Source: Arenicola marina (taxonomy: Eukaryota; Annelida; Polychaeta; Arenicolidae). From it: DNA of 64,000 nt. The notes beneath the pieces were generated by a model. It ran no database searches. It was not told the DNA's origin and saw only the letters and a program-made list of their open reading frames with translations. The stretch is from assembly GCA_964019135.1 (NCBI GenBank), contig OZ025255.1, positions 1,116,001 through 1,180,000 of the forward strand, in the 5' to 3' direction. Shown here piece after piece: positions 47,570-62,500 of this stretch (position 1 is the first letter of the stretch; every line of letters starts with the position of its first letter). A program made the translations under genes and the position numbers.

Positions 47570-50500
47570 ATATGATGTGGTGGTGTGAGTGGTACATAAT
47601 GTGGTGGTGTAAGTGGTGTATAATGTGGTGGTGTGAGTGGTACATAATGTGGTGGTGTGAGTGGTATATAATGTGGTGGTGTGAGAGGTGTGTAATGTGG
47701 TGGTGTAAGTGGTGTATAATGTGGTGGTGTGAGTGGTACATAATGTGGTGGTGTACGTTGTATGTAATGTGGTGGTGTGAGTGGTACATGATGTGGAGGT
47801 GTGAGTGATACATAATGTGGTGGTGTGAGTGATACATAATGTGGAGGTGTGAGTGGTACATAATGTGGTGGTGTGAGTGGTGCATAATGTGGTGGTGCGA
47901 GTGGTACATAATGTGGTGGTGTGAGTGATACATAATGTAGTGGTTTGAGTGATACATAATGTGGTGGTGTGAGTGGCATATAATGTGGTGGTGTGAGTGA
48001 TACATAATGTGAAGGTGCGAGTGGTAAATAATGTGGTGGTGTAAGTGGTATATAATGTGGTGGTGTGAGTGTTGTATAATGTGGTGGTGTAGTGGTGTAT
48101 AGTGTGGTGGTGTGAGTGGTACATAATGTGGTGGCGTGAGTGGTGTATAATGTGGTGGTGTGAGTGGTACATAATGTGGTGGTGTAAGTGGTGTATAATG
48201 TGGTGCTGTAAGTGGTACATAATGTGGTGGTGTGAGTGGTACATAATGTGGTGGTGTAAGTGGTAAATAATGTGGTGGTGTGAGTGGTGTATAATGTGGT
48301 GTTGTAAGTGGTGTATAATGTGGCGGTGTAAGTTGTGTATAATGTGGTGGTGTAAGTGGTGGTGGTGTGAGTGATACATAATGTGGTGGTGTAAGTAGTG
48401 TATAATGTGGTGGTGTGAGTGATACATAATGTGGTGGTGTGAGTGGTACATAATGTGGTGGTGTAAGTGGTCTATAATGTGGCGGTGTAAGTGGTGTATA
48501 ATGTGGTGGTGTGAGTGATACATAATGTGGTGGTGTAAGTTGTGTATAATGTGGTGGTGTGAGTGGTACATAATGTGGTGTTGTAAGTGGTGTATAATGT
48601 AGTGGTGTGAGTGGTGTATAATATGGTGGTGTAAGTGGTGTATAATATGGCGGTGTGAGTGGTACATAATGTGGTGGTGTAAGTGGTGTAAAATGTGGTG
48701 GTGTAAGTGGTGTAAAATGTGGTGGTGTGAGTGGTACATAATGTGGAGGTGTGAGTGGTATATAATGTGGTGGTGTGAGTGATACATAATGTGAAGGTGT
48801 GAGTGGTAAATAATGTGGTGGTGTAAGTGGTATATAATGTGGTGGTGTGAGTGTTGTATAATGTGGTGGTGTAGTGGTGTATAGTGTGGTGGTGTGAGTG
48901 GTACATAATGTGGTGGCGTAAGTGGTGTATAATGTGGTGGTGTGAGTGGTACATAATGTGGTGGTGTAAGTGGTGCATAATGTGGTGCTGTAAGTGGTAC
49001 ATAATGTGGTGGTGTGAGTGGTACATAATGTGGTGGTGTAAGTGGTACATAATGTGGTGGTGTGAGTGGTGTATAATGTGGTGTTGTAAGTGGTGTATAA
49101 TGTGGCGGTGTAAGTTGTGTATAATGTGGTGGTGTAAGTGGTGGTGGTGTGAGTGATACATAATGTGGTGGTGTAAGTAGTGTATAATGTGGTGGTGTGA
49201 GTGATACATAATGTGGTGGTGTGAGTGGTACATAATGTGGTGGTGTAAGTGGTCTATAATGTGGCGGTGTAAGTGGTGTATAATGTGGTGGTGTGAGTGA
49301 TACATAATGTGGTGGTGTAAGTTGTGTATAATGTGGTGGTGTGAGTGGTACATAATGTGGTGTTGTAAGTGGTGTATAATGTGGTGGTGTGAGTGGTATA
49401 TAATGTGGTGGTGTAAGTGGTATATAATGTGGTGGTGTAAGTGGTGTATAATGTAGTGGTGTGAGTGGTGTATAATATGGTGGTGTAAGTGGTGTATAAT
49501 ATGGCGGTGTGAGTGGTACATAATGTGGTGGTGTAAGTGGTACATAATGTGGTGGTGTGAGTGGTGTATAATGTGGTGTTGTAAGTGGTGTATAATGTGG
49601 CGGTGTAAGTTGTGTATAATGTGGTGGTGTAAGTGGTGGTGGTGTGAGTGATACATAATGTGGTGGTGTAAGTATTGTATAATGTGGTGGTGTGAGTGAT
49701 ACGTAATGTGGTGGTGTGAGTGGTACATAATGTGGTGGTGTAAGTGGTCTATACTGTGGCGGTGTAAGTGGTGTATAATGTGGTGGTGTGAGTGATACAT
49801 AATGTGGTGGTGTAAGTTGTGTATAATGTAGTGGTGTGAGTGGTGTATAATATGGTGGTGTAAGTGGTGTATAATATGGCGGTGTGAGTGGTACATAATG
49901 TGGTGGTGTAAGTGGTGTAAAATGTGGTGGTGTAAGTGGTGTAAAATGTGGTGGTGTGAGTGGTACATAATGTGGAGGTGTGAGTGGTATATAATGTGGT
50001 GGTGTGAGTGATACATAATGTGAAGGTGTGAGTGGTAAATAATGTGGTGGTGTAAGTGGTATATAATGTGGTGGTGTGAGTGTTGTATAATGTGGTGGTG
50101 TAGTGGTGTATAGTGTGGTGGTGTGAGTGGTACATAATGTGGTGGCGTAAGTGGTGTATAATGTGGTGGTGTGAGTGGTACATAATGTGGTGGTGTAAGT
50201 GGTGTATAATGTGGTGCTGTAAGTGGTACATAATGTGGTGGTGTGAGTGGTACATAATGTGGTGGTGTAAGTGGTACATAATGTGGTGGTGTGAGTGGTG
50301 TATAATGTGGTGTTGTAAGTGGTGTATAATGTGGCGGTGTAAGTTGTGTATAATGTGGTGGTGTAAGTGGTGGTGGTGTGAGTGATACATAATGTGGTGG
50401 TGTAAGTAGTGTATAATGTGGTGGTGTGAGTGATACATAATGTGGTGGTGTGAGTGGTACATAATGTGGTGGTGTAAGTGGTCTATAATGTGGCGGTGTA

Positions 50501-53500
50501 AGTGGTGTATAATGTGGTGGTGTGAATGATACATAATGTGGTGGTGTAAGTTGTGTATAATGTGGTGGTGTGAGTGGTACATAATGTGGTGTTGTAAGTG
50601 GTGTATAATGTGGTGGTGTGAGTGGTATATAATGTGGTGGTGTGAGTGGTATATAATGTGGTGGTGTAAGTGGTGTATAATGTAGTGGTGTGAGTGGTGT
50701 ATAATATGGTGGTGTAAGTGGTGTATAATATGGCGGTGTGAGTGGTACATAATGTGGTGGTGTAAGTGGTGTAAAATGTGGTGTTGTAAGTGGTGTAAAA
50801 TGTGGTGGTGTGAGTGGTACATAATGTGGAGGTGTGAGTGGTATATAATGTGGTGGTGTGAGTGGTACATAATGTGGTGGTGTGAGTGGTACATAATGTG
50901 GTGGTGTGAGTGATACATTATGTGGTGGTGTGAGTGGTGTATAATGTGGGGGTGTGAGTGGTACATAATGTGGTGGTGTGAGCGGTACATAATGTGGTGG
51001 TGTGAGTGGTGCATAATGTGATGGTGCGAGTGATACATAATGTGGTGGTGTGAGTGATACATAATGTGATGGTGTGAGCGGTATATGATGTGGTGGTGTG
51101 AGTGATACATAATGTAGTGGTTTGAGTGATACATAATGTGAAGGTGCGAGTGGTAAATAATGTGGTGGTGTAAGTGGTATATAATGTGGTGGTGTGAGTG
51201 TTGTATAATGTGGTGGTGTAGTGGTGTATAGTGTGGTGGTGTGAGTGGTGCATAATGTGGTGGCGTAAGTGGTGTATAATGTGGTGGTGTGAGTGGTACA
51301 TAATGTGGTGGTGTAAGTGGTGTATAATGTGGTGCTGTAAGTGGTACATAATGTGGTGGTGTGAGTGGTACATAATGTGGTGGTGTAAGTGGTACATAAT
51401 GTGGTGGTGTGAGTGGTGTATAATGTGGTGTTGTAAGTGGTGTATAATGTGGCGGTGTAAGTTGTGTATAATGTGGTGGTGTAAGTGGTGGTGGTGTGAG
51501 TGATACATAATGTGGTGGTGTAAGTAGTGTATAATGTGGTGGTGTGAGTGATACATAATGTGGTGGTGTGAGTGGTACATAATGTGGTGGTGTAAGTGGT
51601 CTATAATGTGGCGGTGTAAGTGGTGTAAAATGTGGTGGTGTGAGTGGTACATAATGTGGAGGTGTGAGTGGTATATAATGTGGTGGTGTGAGTGGTACAT
51701 AATGTGGTGGTGTGAGTGGCACATAATGTGATGGTGCGAGTGATACATAATGTGGTGGTGTGAGTGATACATAATGTGATGGTGTGAGTGGTATATAATG
51801 TGGTGGTGTGAGTGGTACATAATGTGGTGGTGTAAGTGGTGTATAATGTGGTGGTGTGAGTGGTACATAATGTGGTGGTGTGAGTGGTATATAATGTGGT
51901 GGTGTGAGTGGTGTGTAATGCGGTGGTGTAAGTGGTGTATAATGTGGTGGTGTGAGTGGTACATAATGTGGTGGTGTAAGTGGTATATAATGTGGTGGTG
52001 TGAGTGGTACATGATGTGGAGGTGTGAGTGATACATAATGTGGTGGTGTGAGTGATACATAATGTGGAGGTGTGAGTGGTACATAATGTGGTGGTGTGAG
52101 TGGTGCATAATGTGGTGGTGTGAGTGATACATAATGTGGAGGTGTGAGTGGTACATAATGTGGTGGTGTGAGTGGTATATAATGTGGTGGTGTGAGTGTT
52201 GTATAATGTGGTGGTGTAAGTGGTGTATAATGTGATGGTGTGAGTGGTACATAATGCGGTGGTGTAAGTGGTATATAATGTGGTGGTATGAGTGGTATAT
52301 AATGTGGTGGTGTGAGTGGTATATAATGTGGAGGTGTGAGTGGTACATAATGTGGTGGTGCGAGTGATACATAATGTGGTGGTGTGAGTGGTACATAATG
52401 TGGTGGTGTAAGAGGTGTATAATGTGGTGGTGTGAGTGGTACATAATGTGGTGGTGTGAGTGGTGTATAATGTGGTGGTGTAAGTGGTGTATAATGTGGT
52501 GGCGTAAGTGGTGTATAATGTAGTGGTGTGAGTGGTACATAATGTGGTGGTGCAAGTGGTGTATAATGTGGTGCTGTAAGTGGTACATAATGTGGTGGTG
52601 TGAGTGGTACATAATGTGGTGGTGTAAGTGGTACATAATATGGTGCTGTAAGTGGTGTATAATATGGCGGTGTGAGTGGTACATAATGTGGTGGTGTGAG
52701 TGGTACATAATGTGGTGGTGTGAGTGGTATATAATGTGGTGGTGTGAGTGATACATAATGTGAAGGTGCGAGTGGTAAATAATGTGGTGGTGTAAGTGGT
52801 ATATAATGTGGTGGTGTGAGTGTTGTATAATGTGGTGGTGTAGTGGTGTATAGTGTGGTGGTGTGAGTGGTACATAATGTGGTGGTGTAAGTGGTGTATA
52901 ATGTGGTGCTGTAAGTGGTACATAATGTGGTGGTGTGAGTGGTACATAATGTGGTGGTGTAAGTGGTACATAATGTGGTGGTGTGAGTGGTGTATAATGT
53001 GGTGTTGTAAGTGGTGTATAATGTGGCGGTGTAAGTTGTGTATAATGTGGTGGTGTAAGTGGTGGTGGTGTGAGTGATACATAATGTGGTGGTGTAAGTA
53101 GTGTATAATGTGGTGGTCTGAGTGATACATAATGTGGTGGTGTGAGTGGTACATAATGTGGTGGTGTAAGTGGTCTATAATGTGGCGGTGTAAGTGGTGT
53201 ATAATGTGGTGGTGTGAGTGATACATAATGTGGTGGTGTAAGTTGTGTATAATGTGGTGGTGTGAGTGGTACATAATGTGGTGTTGTAAGTGGTGTATAA
53301 TGTGGTGGTGTGAGTGGTATATAATGTGGTGGTGTAAGTGGTGTATAATGTAGTGGTGTGAGTGGTGTATAATATGGTGGTGTAAGTGGTGTATAATATG
53401 GCGGTGTGAGTGGTACATAATGTGGTGGTGTAAGTGGTGTAAAATGTGGTGGTGTAAGTGGTGTAAAATGTGGTGGTGTGAGTGGTACATAATGTGGAGG

Positions 53501-56500
53501 TGTGAGTGGTATATAATGTGGTGGTGTGAGTGGTACATAATGTGGTGGTGTGAGTGGTACATAATGTGACGGTGCGAGTGATACATAATGTGGTGGTGTG
53601 AGTGATACATAATGTGATGGTGTGAGTGGTATATAATGTGGTGGTGTGAGTGGTACATAATGTGGTGGTGTAAGTGGTGTATAATGTGGTGGTGTGAGTG
53701 GTACATAATGTGGTGGTGTGAGTGGTATATAATGTGGTGGTGTGAGTGATACATAATGTGGTGGTTTGAGTGATACATAATGTGGTGGTGTGAGTGGTAT
53801 ATAATGTGGTGGTGTGAGTGATACATAAGGTGGAGGTGTGAGTGGTACATAATGTGGTGGTGTGAGTGGTATATAATGTGGTGGTGTGAGTGTTGTATAA
53901 TGTGGTGGTGTAAGTGGTGTATAATGTGGTGGTGTGAGTGGTACATAATGCGGTGGTGTAAGTGGTAAATAATGTGGTGGTGTGAGTGGTGTGTAATATG
54001 GTGGTGTGAGTGATACATAATGTGGTGGTGTGAGTGGTATATAATGTGGAGGTGTGAGTGGTACATAATGTGGTGGTGCGAGTGATACATAATGTGGTGG
54101 TGTGAGTGGTACATAATGTGGTGGTGTAAGAGGTGTGTAATGTGGTGGTGTGAGTGGTACATAATGTGGTGGTGTGAGTGGTGTATAATGTGGTGGTGTA
54201 AGTGGTGTATAATGTGGTGGCGTAAGTGGTGTATAATGTAGTGGTGTGAGTGGTACATAATGTGGTGGTGTAAGTGGTGTATAATGTGGTGCTGTAAGTG
54301 GTACATAATGTGGTGGTGTGAGTGGTGCATAATGTGGTGGTGTAAGTGGTACATAATATGGTGGTGTAAGTGGTGTATAATATGGCGGTGTGAGTGGTAC
54401 ATAATGTGGTGGTGTAAGTGGTGTAAAATGTGGTGGTGTAACTGGTGTAAAATGTGGTGGTGTGAGTGGTAAATAATGTGGAGGTGTGAGTGGTATATAA
54501 TGTGGTGGTGTGAGTGGTACATAATGTGGTGGTGTGAGTGGTACATAATGTGGTGGTGTGAGTGATACATTATGTCGTGGTGTGAGTAGTGTGTAATGTG
54601 GTGGTGTGAGTGGTCCATAATGTGGTGGTGTGAGCGGTACATAATGTGGTGGTGTGAGTGGTACATAATGTGATGGTGCGAGTGACACATAATGTGGTGG
54701 TGTGAGTGATACATAATGTGATGGTGTGAGTGGTATATAATGTGGTGGTGTGAGTGGTACATAATGTGGTGGTGTAAGTGGTGTATAATGTGGTGGTGTG
54801 AGTGATACATAATGTGGTGGTGTGAGTGGTATATCATGTGGTGGTGTGTGTAATGTGGTGGTGTAAGTGGTGTATAATGTGGTGGTGTGAGTGGTACATA
54901 ATGTGGTGGTGTACGTGGTATGTAATGTGGTGGTGTGAGTCGTACATAATGTGGAGGTGTGAGTGATACATAATGTGGTGGTGTGAGTGATACATAATGT
55001 GGAGGTGTGAGTGGTACATAATGTGGTGGTGTGAGTGGTGCATAATGTGGCGGTGCGAGTGGTACATAATGTGGTGGTGTGAGTGATACATAATGTAGTG
55101 GTTTGAGTGATACATAATGTGGTGGTGTGAGTGGTATATAATGTGGTGGTGTGAGTGGTATATAATGTGGTGGTGTGAGTGATATATAATGTGGTGGTGT
55201 GAGTGGTACATAATGTGGTGGTGTGAGTGGTACATAATGTGGTGGTGTGAGTGGTGTATAATATGGTGGGGTGAGTGATACATAATTTGGTGGTGTGAGT
55301 GGTATATAATGTGGAGGTGTGAGTGGTACATAATGTGGTGGTGCGAGTGATACATAATGTGGTGGTGTGAGTTTTATATAATGTGGAGGTGTGAGTGGTA
55401 CATAATGTGGTGGTGTGAGTGGTATACAATGTGGAGGTGTGAGTGGTACATAATGTGGTGATGTGAGTGATACATAATGTGATGGTGTGAGTGGTATATA
55501 ATGTGGAGGTGTGAGTGGTACATAATGTGGTTTTGTGAGTGGTACATAATGTGGTGGTGTGAGTGGTATATAATGTGGTGGTGTGAGTGATACATAGCGT
55601 GGTGGTGTGAGTGGTACATAATGTGGTGGTGTGAGTGGTACATGATGTGGAGGAGTGAGTGGTATATAATGTGGTGGTGTGAGTGGTACATAATGTGGTG
55701 GTGTGAGTGGTATATAATGTGGTGGTGTGAGTGGTACATAATGTGGTGGTGTGAGTGGTACATAATGTGGTGGTGTGAGTGATATATAATGTGGTGGTGT
55801 GAGTGGTATGTAATGTGGTGGTGTAAGAGGTGTATAATGTGGTGGTGTGAGTGGTATATAATGTGGTGGTGTGACTGGTATATAATGTGGTGGGGTGAGT
55901 GTTACATAATGTGGTGGCGTGAGTGGTACATAATGTGGTGCTGTGAGTGGTGTAAAATGTGGTGGTGTAAGTGGTGTATAATATGGCGGTGTGAGTGGTA
56001 CATAATGTGGTGGTGTAAGTGGTGTAAAATGTGGTGGTGTAAGTGGTGTAAAATGTGGTGGTGTGAGTGGTACATAATGTGGAGGTGTGAGTGGTATATA
56101 ATGTGGTGGTGTGAGTGGTACATAATGTGGTGGTGTGAGTGGTACATAATGTGGTGCTGTGAGTGATACATTATGTGGTGGTGTGAGTGGTGTATAATGT
56201 GGTGGTGTGAGTGGTACATATTGTGGTGGTGTGAGCGGTACATAATGTGGTGGTGTGAGTGGTACATAATGTGATGGTGCGAGTGATACATAATGTGGTG
56301 GTGTGAGTGATACATAATGTGATGGTGTGAGTGGTATATGATGTGGTGGTGTGAGTGGTACATAATGTGGTGGTGTAAGTGGTGTATAATGTGGTGGTGT
56401 GAGTGGTACATAATGTGGTGGTGTGAGTGGTATATAATGTGGTGGTGTGAGAGGTGTGTAATGTGGTGGTGTAAGTGGTGTATAATGTGGTGGTGTGAGT

Positions 56501-59500
56501 GGTACATAATGTGGTGGTGTACGTTGTATGTAATGTGGTGGTGTGAGTGGTACATAATGTGGAGGTGTGAGTGATACATAATGTGGTGGTGTGAGTGATA
56601 CATAATGTGGAGGTGTGAGTGGTACATAATGTGGTGGTGTGAGTGGTGCATAATGTGGTGGTGCGAGTGGTACATAATGTGGTGGTGTGAGTGATACATA
56701 ATGTAGTGGTTTGAGTGATACATAATGTGGTGGTGTGAGTGGCATATAATGTGGTGGTGTGAGTGATACATAATGTGAAGGTGCGAGTGGTAAATAATGT
56801 GGTGGTGTAAGTGGTATATAATGTGGTGGTGTGAGTGTTGTATAATGTGGTGGTGTAGTGGTGTATAGTGTGGTGGTGTGAGTGGTACATAATGTGGTGG
56901 CGTGAGTGGTGTATAATGTGGTGGTGTGAGTGGTACATAATGTGGTGGTGTAAGTGGTGTATAATGTGGTGCTGTAAGTGGTACATAATGTGGTGGTGTG
57001 AGTGGTACATAATGTGGTGGTGTAAGTGGTAAATAATGTGGTGGTGTGAGTGGTGTATAATGTGGTGTTGTAAGTGGTGTATAATGTGGCGGTGTAAGTT
57101 GTGTATAATGTGGTGGTGTAAGTGGTGGTGGTGTGAGTGATACATAATGTGGTGGTGTAAGTAGTGTATAATGTGGTGGTGTGAGTGATACATAATGTGG
57201 TGGTGTGAGTGGTACATAATGTGGTGGTGTAAGTGGTCTATAATGTGGCGGTGTAAGTGGTGTATAATGTGGTGGTGTGAGTGATACATAATGTGGTGGT
57301 GTAAGTTGTGTATAATGTGGTGGTGTGAGTGGTACATAATGTGGTGTTGTAAGTGGTGTATAATGTGGTGGTGTGAGTGGTATATAATGTGGTGGTGTAA
57401 GTGGTGTATAATGTAGTGGTGTGAGTGGTGTATAATATGGTGGTGTAAGTGGTGTATAATATGGCGGTGTGAGTGGTACATAATGTGGTGGTGTAAGTGG
57501 TGTAAAATGTGGTGGTGTAAGTGGTGTAAAATGTGGTGGTGTGAGTGGTACATAATGTGGAGGTGTGAGTGGTATATAATGTGGTGGTGTGAGTGATACA
57601 TAATGTGAAGGTGTGAGTGGTAAATAATGTGGTGGTGTAAGTGGTATATAATGTGGTGGTGTGAGTGTTGTATAATGTGGTGGTGTAGTGGTGTATAGTG
57701 TGGTGGTGTGAGTGGTACATAATGTGGTGGCGTAAGTGGTGTATAATGTGGTGGTGTGAGTGGTACATAATGTGGTGGTGTAAGTGGTGCATAATGTGGT
57801 GCTGTAAGTTGTACATAATGTGGTGGTGTGAGTGGTACATAATGTGGTGGTGTAAGTGGTACATAATGTGGTGGTGTGAGTGGTGTATGATGTGGTGGTG
57901 TGAGTGGTACATAATGTGGTGGTGTAAGTGGTGTATAATGTGGTGGTGTGAGTGGTACATAATGTGGTGGTGTGAGTGGTATATAATGTGGTGGTGTGAG
58001 AGGTGTGTAATGTGGTGGTGTAAGTGGTGTATAATGTGGTGGTGTGAGTGGTACATAATGTGGTGGTGTACGTTGTATGTAATGTGGTGGTGTGAGTGGT
58101 ACATAATGTGGAGGTGTGAGTGATACATAATGTGGTGGTGTGAGTGATACATAATGTGGAGGTGTGAGTGGTACATAATGTGGTGGTGTGAGTGGTGCAT
58201 AATGTGGTGGTGCGAGTGGTACATAATGTGGTGGTGTGAGTGATACATAATGTAGTGGTTTGAGTGATACATAATGTGGTGGTGTGAGTGGCATATAATG
58301 TGGTGGTGTGAGTGATACATAATGTGAAGGTGCGAGTGGTAAATAATGTGGTGGTGTAAGTGGTATATAATGTGGTGGTGTGAGTGTTGTATAATGTGGT
58401 GGTGTAGTGGTGTATAGTGTGGTGGTGTGAGTGGTACATAATGTGGTGGCGTGAGTGGTGTATAATGTGGTGGTGTGAGTGGTACATAATGTGGTGGTGT
58501 AAGTGGTGTATAATGTGGTGCTGTAAGTGGTACATAATGTGGTGGTGTGAGTGGTACATAATGTGGTGGTGTAAGTGGTAAATAATGTGGTGGTGTGAGT
58601 GGTGTATAATGTGGTGTTGTAAGTGGTGTATAATGTGGCGGTGTAAGTTGTGTATAATGTGGTGGTGTAAGTGGTGGTGGTGTGAGTGATACATAATGTG
58701 GTGGTGTAAGTAGTGTATAATGTGGTGGTGTGAGTGATACATAATGTGGTGGTGTGAGTGGTACATAATGTGGTGGTGTAAGTGGTCTATAATGTGGCGG
58801 TGTAAGTGGTGTATAATGTGGTGGTGTGAGTGATACATAATGTGGTGGTGTAAGTTGTGTATAATGTGGTGGTGTGAGTGGTACATAATGTGGTGTTGTA
58901 AGTGGTGTATAATGTGGTGGTGTGAGTGGTATATAATGTGGTGGTGTAAGTGGTGTATAATGTAGTGGTGTGAGTGGTGTATAATATGGTGGTGTAAGTG
59001 GTGTATAATATGGCGGTGTGAGTGGTACATAATGTGGTGGTGTAAGTGGTGTAAAATGTGGTGGTGTAAGTGGTGTAAAATGTGGTGGTGTGAGTGGTAC
59101 ATAAGGTGGAGGTGTGAGTGGTATATAATGTGGTGGTGTGAGTGATACATAATGTGAAGGTGTGAGTGGTAAATAATGTGGTGGTGTAAGTGGTATATAA
59201 TGTGGTGGTGTGAGTGTTGTATAATGTGGTGGTGTAGTGGTGTATAGTGTGGTGGTGTGAGTGGTACATAATGTGGTGGCGTAAGTGGTGTATAATGTGG
59301 TGGTGTGAGTGGTACATAATGTGGTGGTGTAAGTGGTGCATAATGTGGTGCTGTAAGTGGTACATAATGTGGTGGTGTGAGTGGTACATAATGTGGTGGT
59401 GTAAGTGGTACATAATGTGGTGGTGTGAGTGGTGTATAATGTGGTGTTGTAAGTGGTGTATAATGTGGCGGTGTAAGTTGTGTATAATGTGGTGGTGTAA

Positions 59501-62500
59501 GTGGTGGTGGTGTGAGTGATACATAATGTGGTGGTGTAAGTAGTGTATAATGTGGTGGTGTGAGTGATACATAATGTGGTGGTGTGAGTGGTACATAATG
59601 TGGTGGTGTAAGTGGTCTATAATGTGGCGGTGTAAGTGGTGTATAATGTGGTGGTGTGAGTGATACATAATGTGGTGGTGTAAGTTGTGTATAATGTGGT
59701 GGTGTGAGTGGTACATAATGTGGTGTTGTAAGTGGTGTATAATGTGGTGGTGTGAGTGGTATATAATGTGGTGGTGTAAGTGGTATATAATGTGGTGGTG
59801 TAAGTGGTGTATAATGTAGTGGTGTGAGTGGTGTATAATATGGTGGTGTAAGTGGTGTATAATATGGCGGTGTGAGTGGTACATAATGTGGTGGTGTAAG
59901 TGGTACATAATGTGGTGGTGTGAGTGGTGTATAATGTGGTGTTGTAAGTGGTGTATAATGTGGCGGTGTAAGTTGTGTATAATGTGGTGGTGTAAGTGGT
60001 GGTGGTGTGAGTGATACATAATGTGGTGGTGTAAGTATTGTATAATGTGGTGGTGTGAGTGATACGTAATGTGGTGGTGTGAGTGGTACATAATGTGGTG
60101 GTGTAAGTGGTCTATACTGTGGCGGTGTAAGTGGTGTATAATGTGGTGGTGTGAGTGATACATAATGTGGTGGTGTAAGTTGTGTATAATGTAGTGGTGT
60201 GAGTGGTGTATAATATGGTGGTGTAAGTGGTGTATAATATGGCGGTGTGAGTGGTACATAATGTGGTGGTGTAAGTGGTGTAAAATGTGGTGGTGTAAGT
60301 GGTGTAAAATGTGGTGGTGTGAGTGGTACATAATGTGGAGGTGTGAGTGGTATATAATGTGGTGGTGTGAGTGATACATAATGTGAAGGTGTGAGTGGTA
60401 AATAATGTGGTGGTGTAAGTGGTATGTAATGTGGTGGTGTGAGTGTTGTATAATGTGGTGGTGTAGTGGTGTATAGTGTGGTGGTGTGAGTGGTACATAA
60501 TGTGGTGGCGTAAGTGGTGTATAATGTGGTGGTGTGAGTGGTACATAATGTGGTGGTGTAAGTGGTGTATAATGTGGTGCTGTAAGTGGTACATAATGTG
60601 GTGGTGTGAGTGGTACATAATGTGGTGGTGTAAGTGGTACATAATGTGGTGGTGTGAGTGGTGTATAATGTGGTGTTGTAAGTGGTGTATAATGTGGCGG
60701 TGTAAGTTGTGTATAATGTGGTGGTGTAAGTGGTGGTGGTGTGAGTGATACATAATGTGGTGGTGTAAGTAGTGTATAATGTGGTGGTGTGAGTGATACA
60801 TAATGTGGTGGTGTGAGTGGTACATAATGTGGTGGTGTAAGTGGTCTATAATGTGGCGGTGTAAGTGGTGTATAATGTGGTGGTGTGAATGATACATAAT
60901 GTGGTGGTGTAAGTTGTGTATAATGTGGTGGTGTGAGTGGTACATAATGTGGTGTTGTAAGTGGTGTATAATGTGGTGGTGTGAGTGGTATATAATGTGG
61001 TGGTGTGAGTGGTATATAATGTGGTGGTGTAAGTGGTGTATAATGTAGTGGTGTGAGTGGTGTATAATATGGTGGTGTAAGTGGTGTATAATATGGCGGT
61101 GTGAGTGGTACATAATGTGGTGGTGTAAGTGGTGTAAAATGTGGTGTTGTAAGTGGTGTAAAATGTGGTGGTGTGAGTGGTACATAATGTGGAGGTGTGA
61201 GTGGTATATAATGTGGTGGTGTGAGTGGTACATAATGTGGTGGTGTGAGTGGTACATAATGTGGTGGTGTGAGTGATACATTATGTGGTGGTGTGAGTGG
61301 TGTATAATGTGGGGGTGTGAGTGGTACATAATGTGGTGGTGTGAGCGGTACATAATGTGGTGGTGTGAGTGGTGCATAATGTGATGGTGCGAGTGATACA
61401 TAATGTGGTGGTGTGAGTGATACATAATGTGATGGTGTGAGCGGTATATGATGTGGTGGTGTGAGTGATACATAATGTAGTGGTTTGAGTGATACATAAT
61501 GTGAAGGTGCGAGTGGTAAATAATGTGGTGGTGTAAGTGGTATATAATGTGGTGGTGTGAGTGTTGTATAATGTGGTGGTGTAGTGGTGTATAGTGTGGT
61601 GGTGTGAGTGGTGCATAATGTGGTGGCGTAAGTGGTGTATAATGTGGTGGTGTGAGTGGTACATAATGTGGTGGTGTGAGTGGTACATAATGTGGTGGTG
61701 TAAGTGGTACATAATGTGGTGGTGTGAGTGGTGTATAATGTGGTGTTGTAAGTGGTGTATAATGTGGCGGTGTAAGTTGTGTATAATGTGGTGGTGTAAG
61801 TGGTGGTGGTGTGAGTGATACATAATGTGGTGGTGTAAGTAGTGTATAATGTGGTGGTGTGAGTGATACATAATGTGGTGGTGTGAGTGGTACATAATGT
61901 GGGGGTGTAAGTGGTCTATAATGTGGCGGTGTAAGTGGTGTAAAATGTGGTGGTGTGAGTGGTACATAATGTGGAGGTGTGAGTGGTATATAATGTGGTG
62001 GTGTGAGTGGTACATAATGTGGTGGTGTGAGTGGCACATAATGTGATGGTGCGAGTGATACATAATGTGGTGGTGTGAGTGATACATAATGTGATGGTGT
62101 GAGTGGTATATAATGTGGTGGTGTGAGTGGTACATAATGTGGTGGTGTAAGTGGTGTATAATGTGGTGGTGTGAGTGGTACATAATGTGGTGGTGTGAGT
62201 GGTATATAATGTGGTGGTGTGAGTGGTGTGTAATGCGGTGGTGTAAGTGGTGTATAATGTGGTGGTGTGAGTGGTACATAATGTGGTGGTGTAAGTGGTA
62301 TATAATGTGGTGGTGTGAGTGGTACATGATGTGGAGGTGTGAGTGATACATAATGTGGTGGTGTGAGTGATACATAATGTGGAGGTGTGAGTGGTACATA
62401 ATGTGGTGGTGTGAGTGGTGCATAATGTGGTGGTGTGAGTGATACATAATGTGGAGGTGTGAGTGGTACATAATGTGGTGGTGTGAGTGGTATATAATGT

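Noticed and set aside
32500-47979. 5,159-codon minus-strand open frame as a Pro/Tyr/His-rich structural gene
   Set aside because: All three minus frames of the 24-bp unit lack stops, and the frame changes peptide type at length-variant units, so openness carries no coding information.
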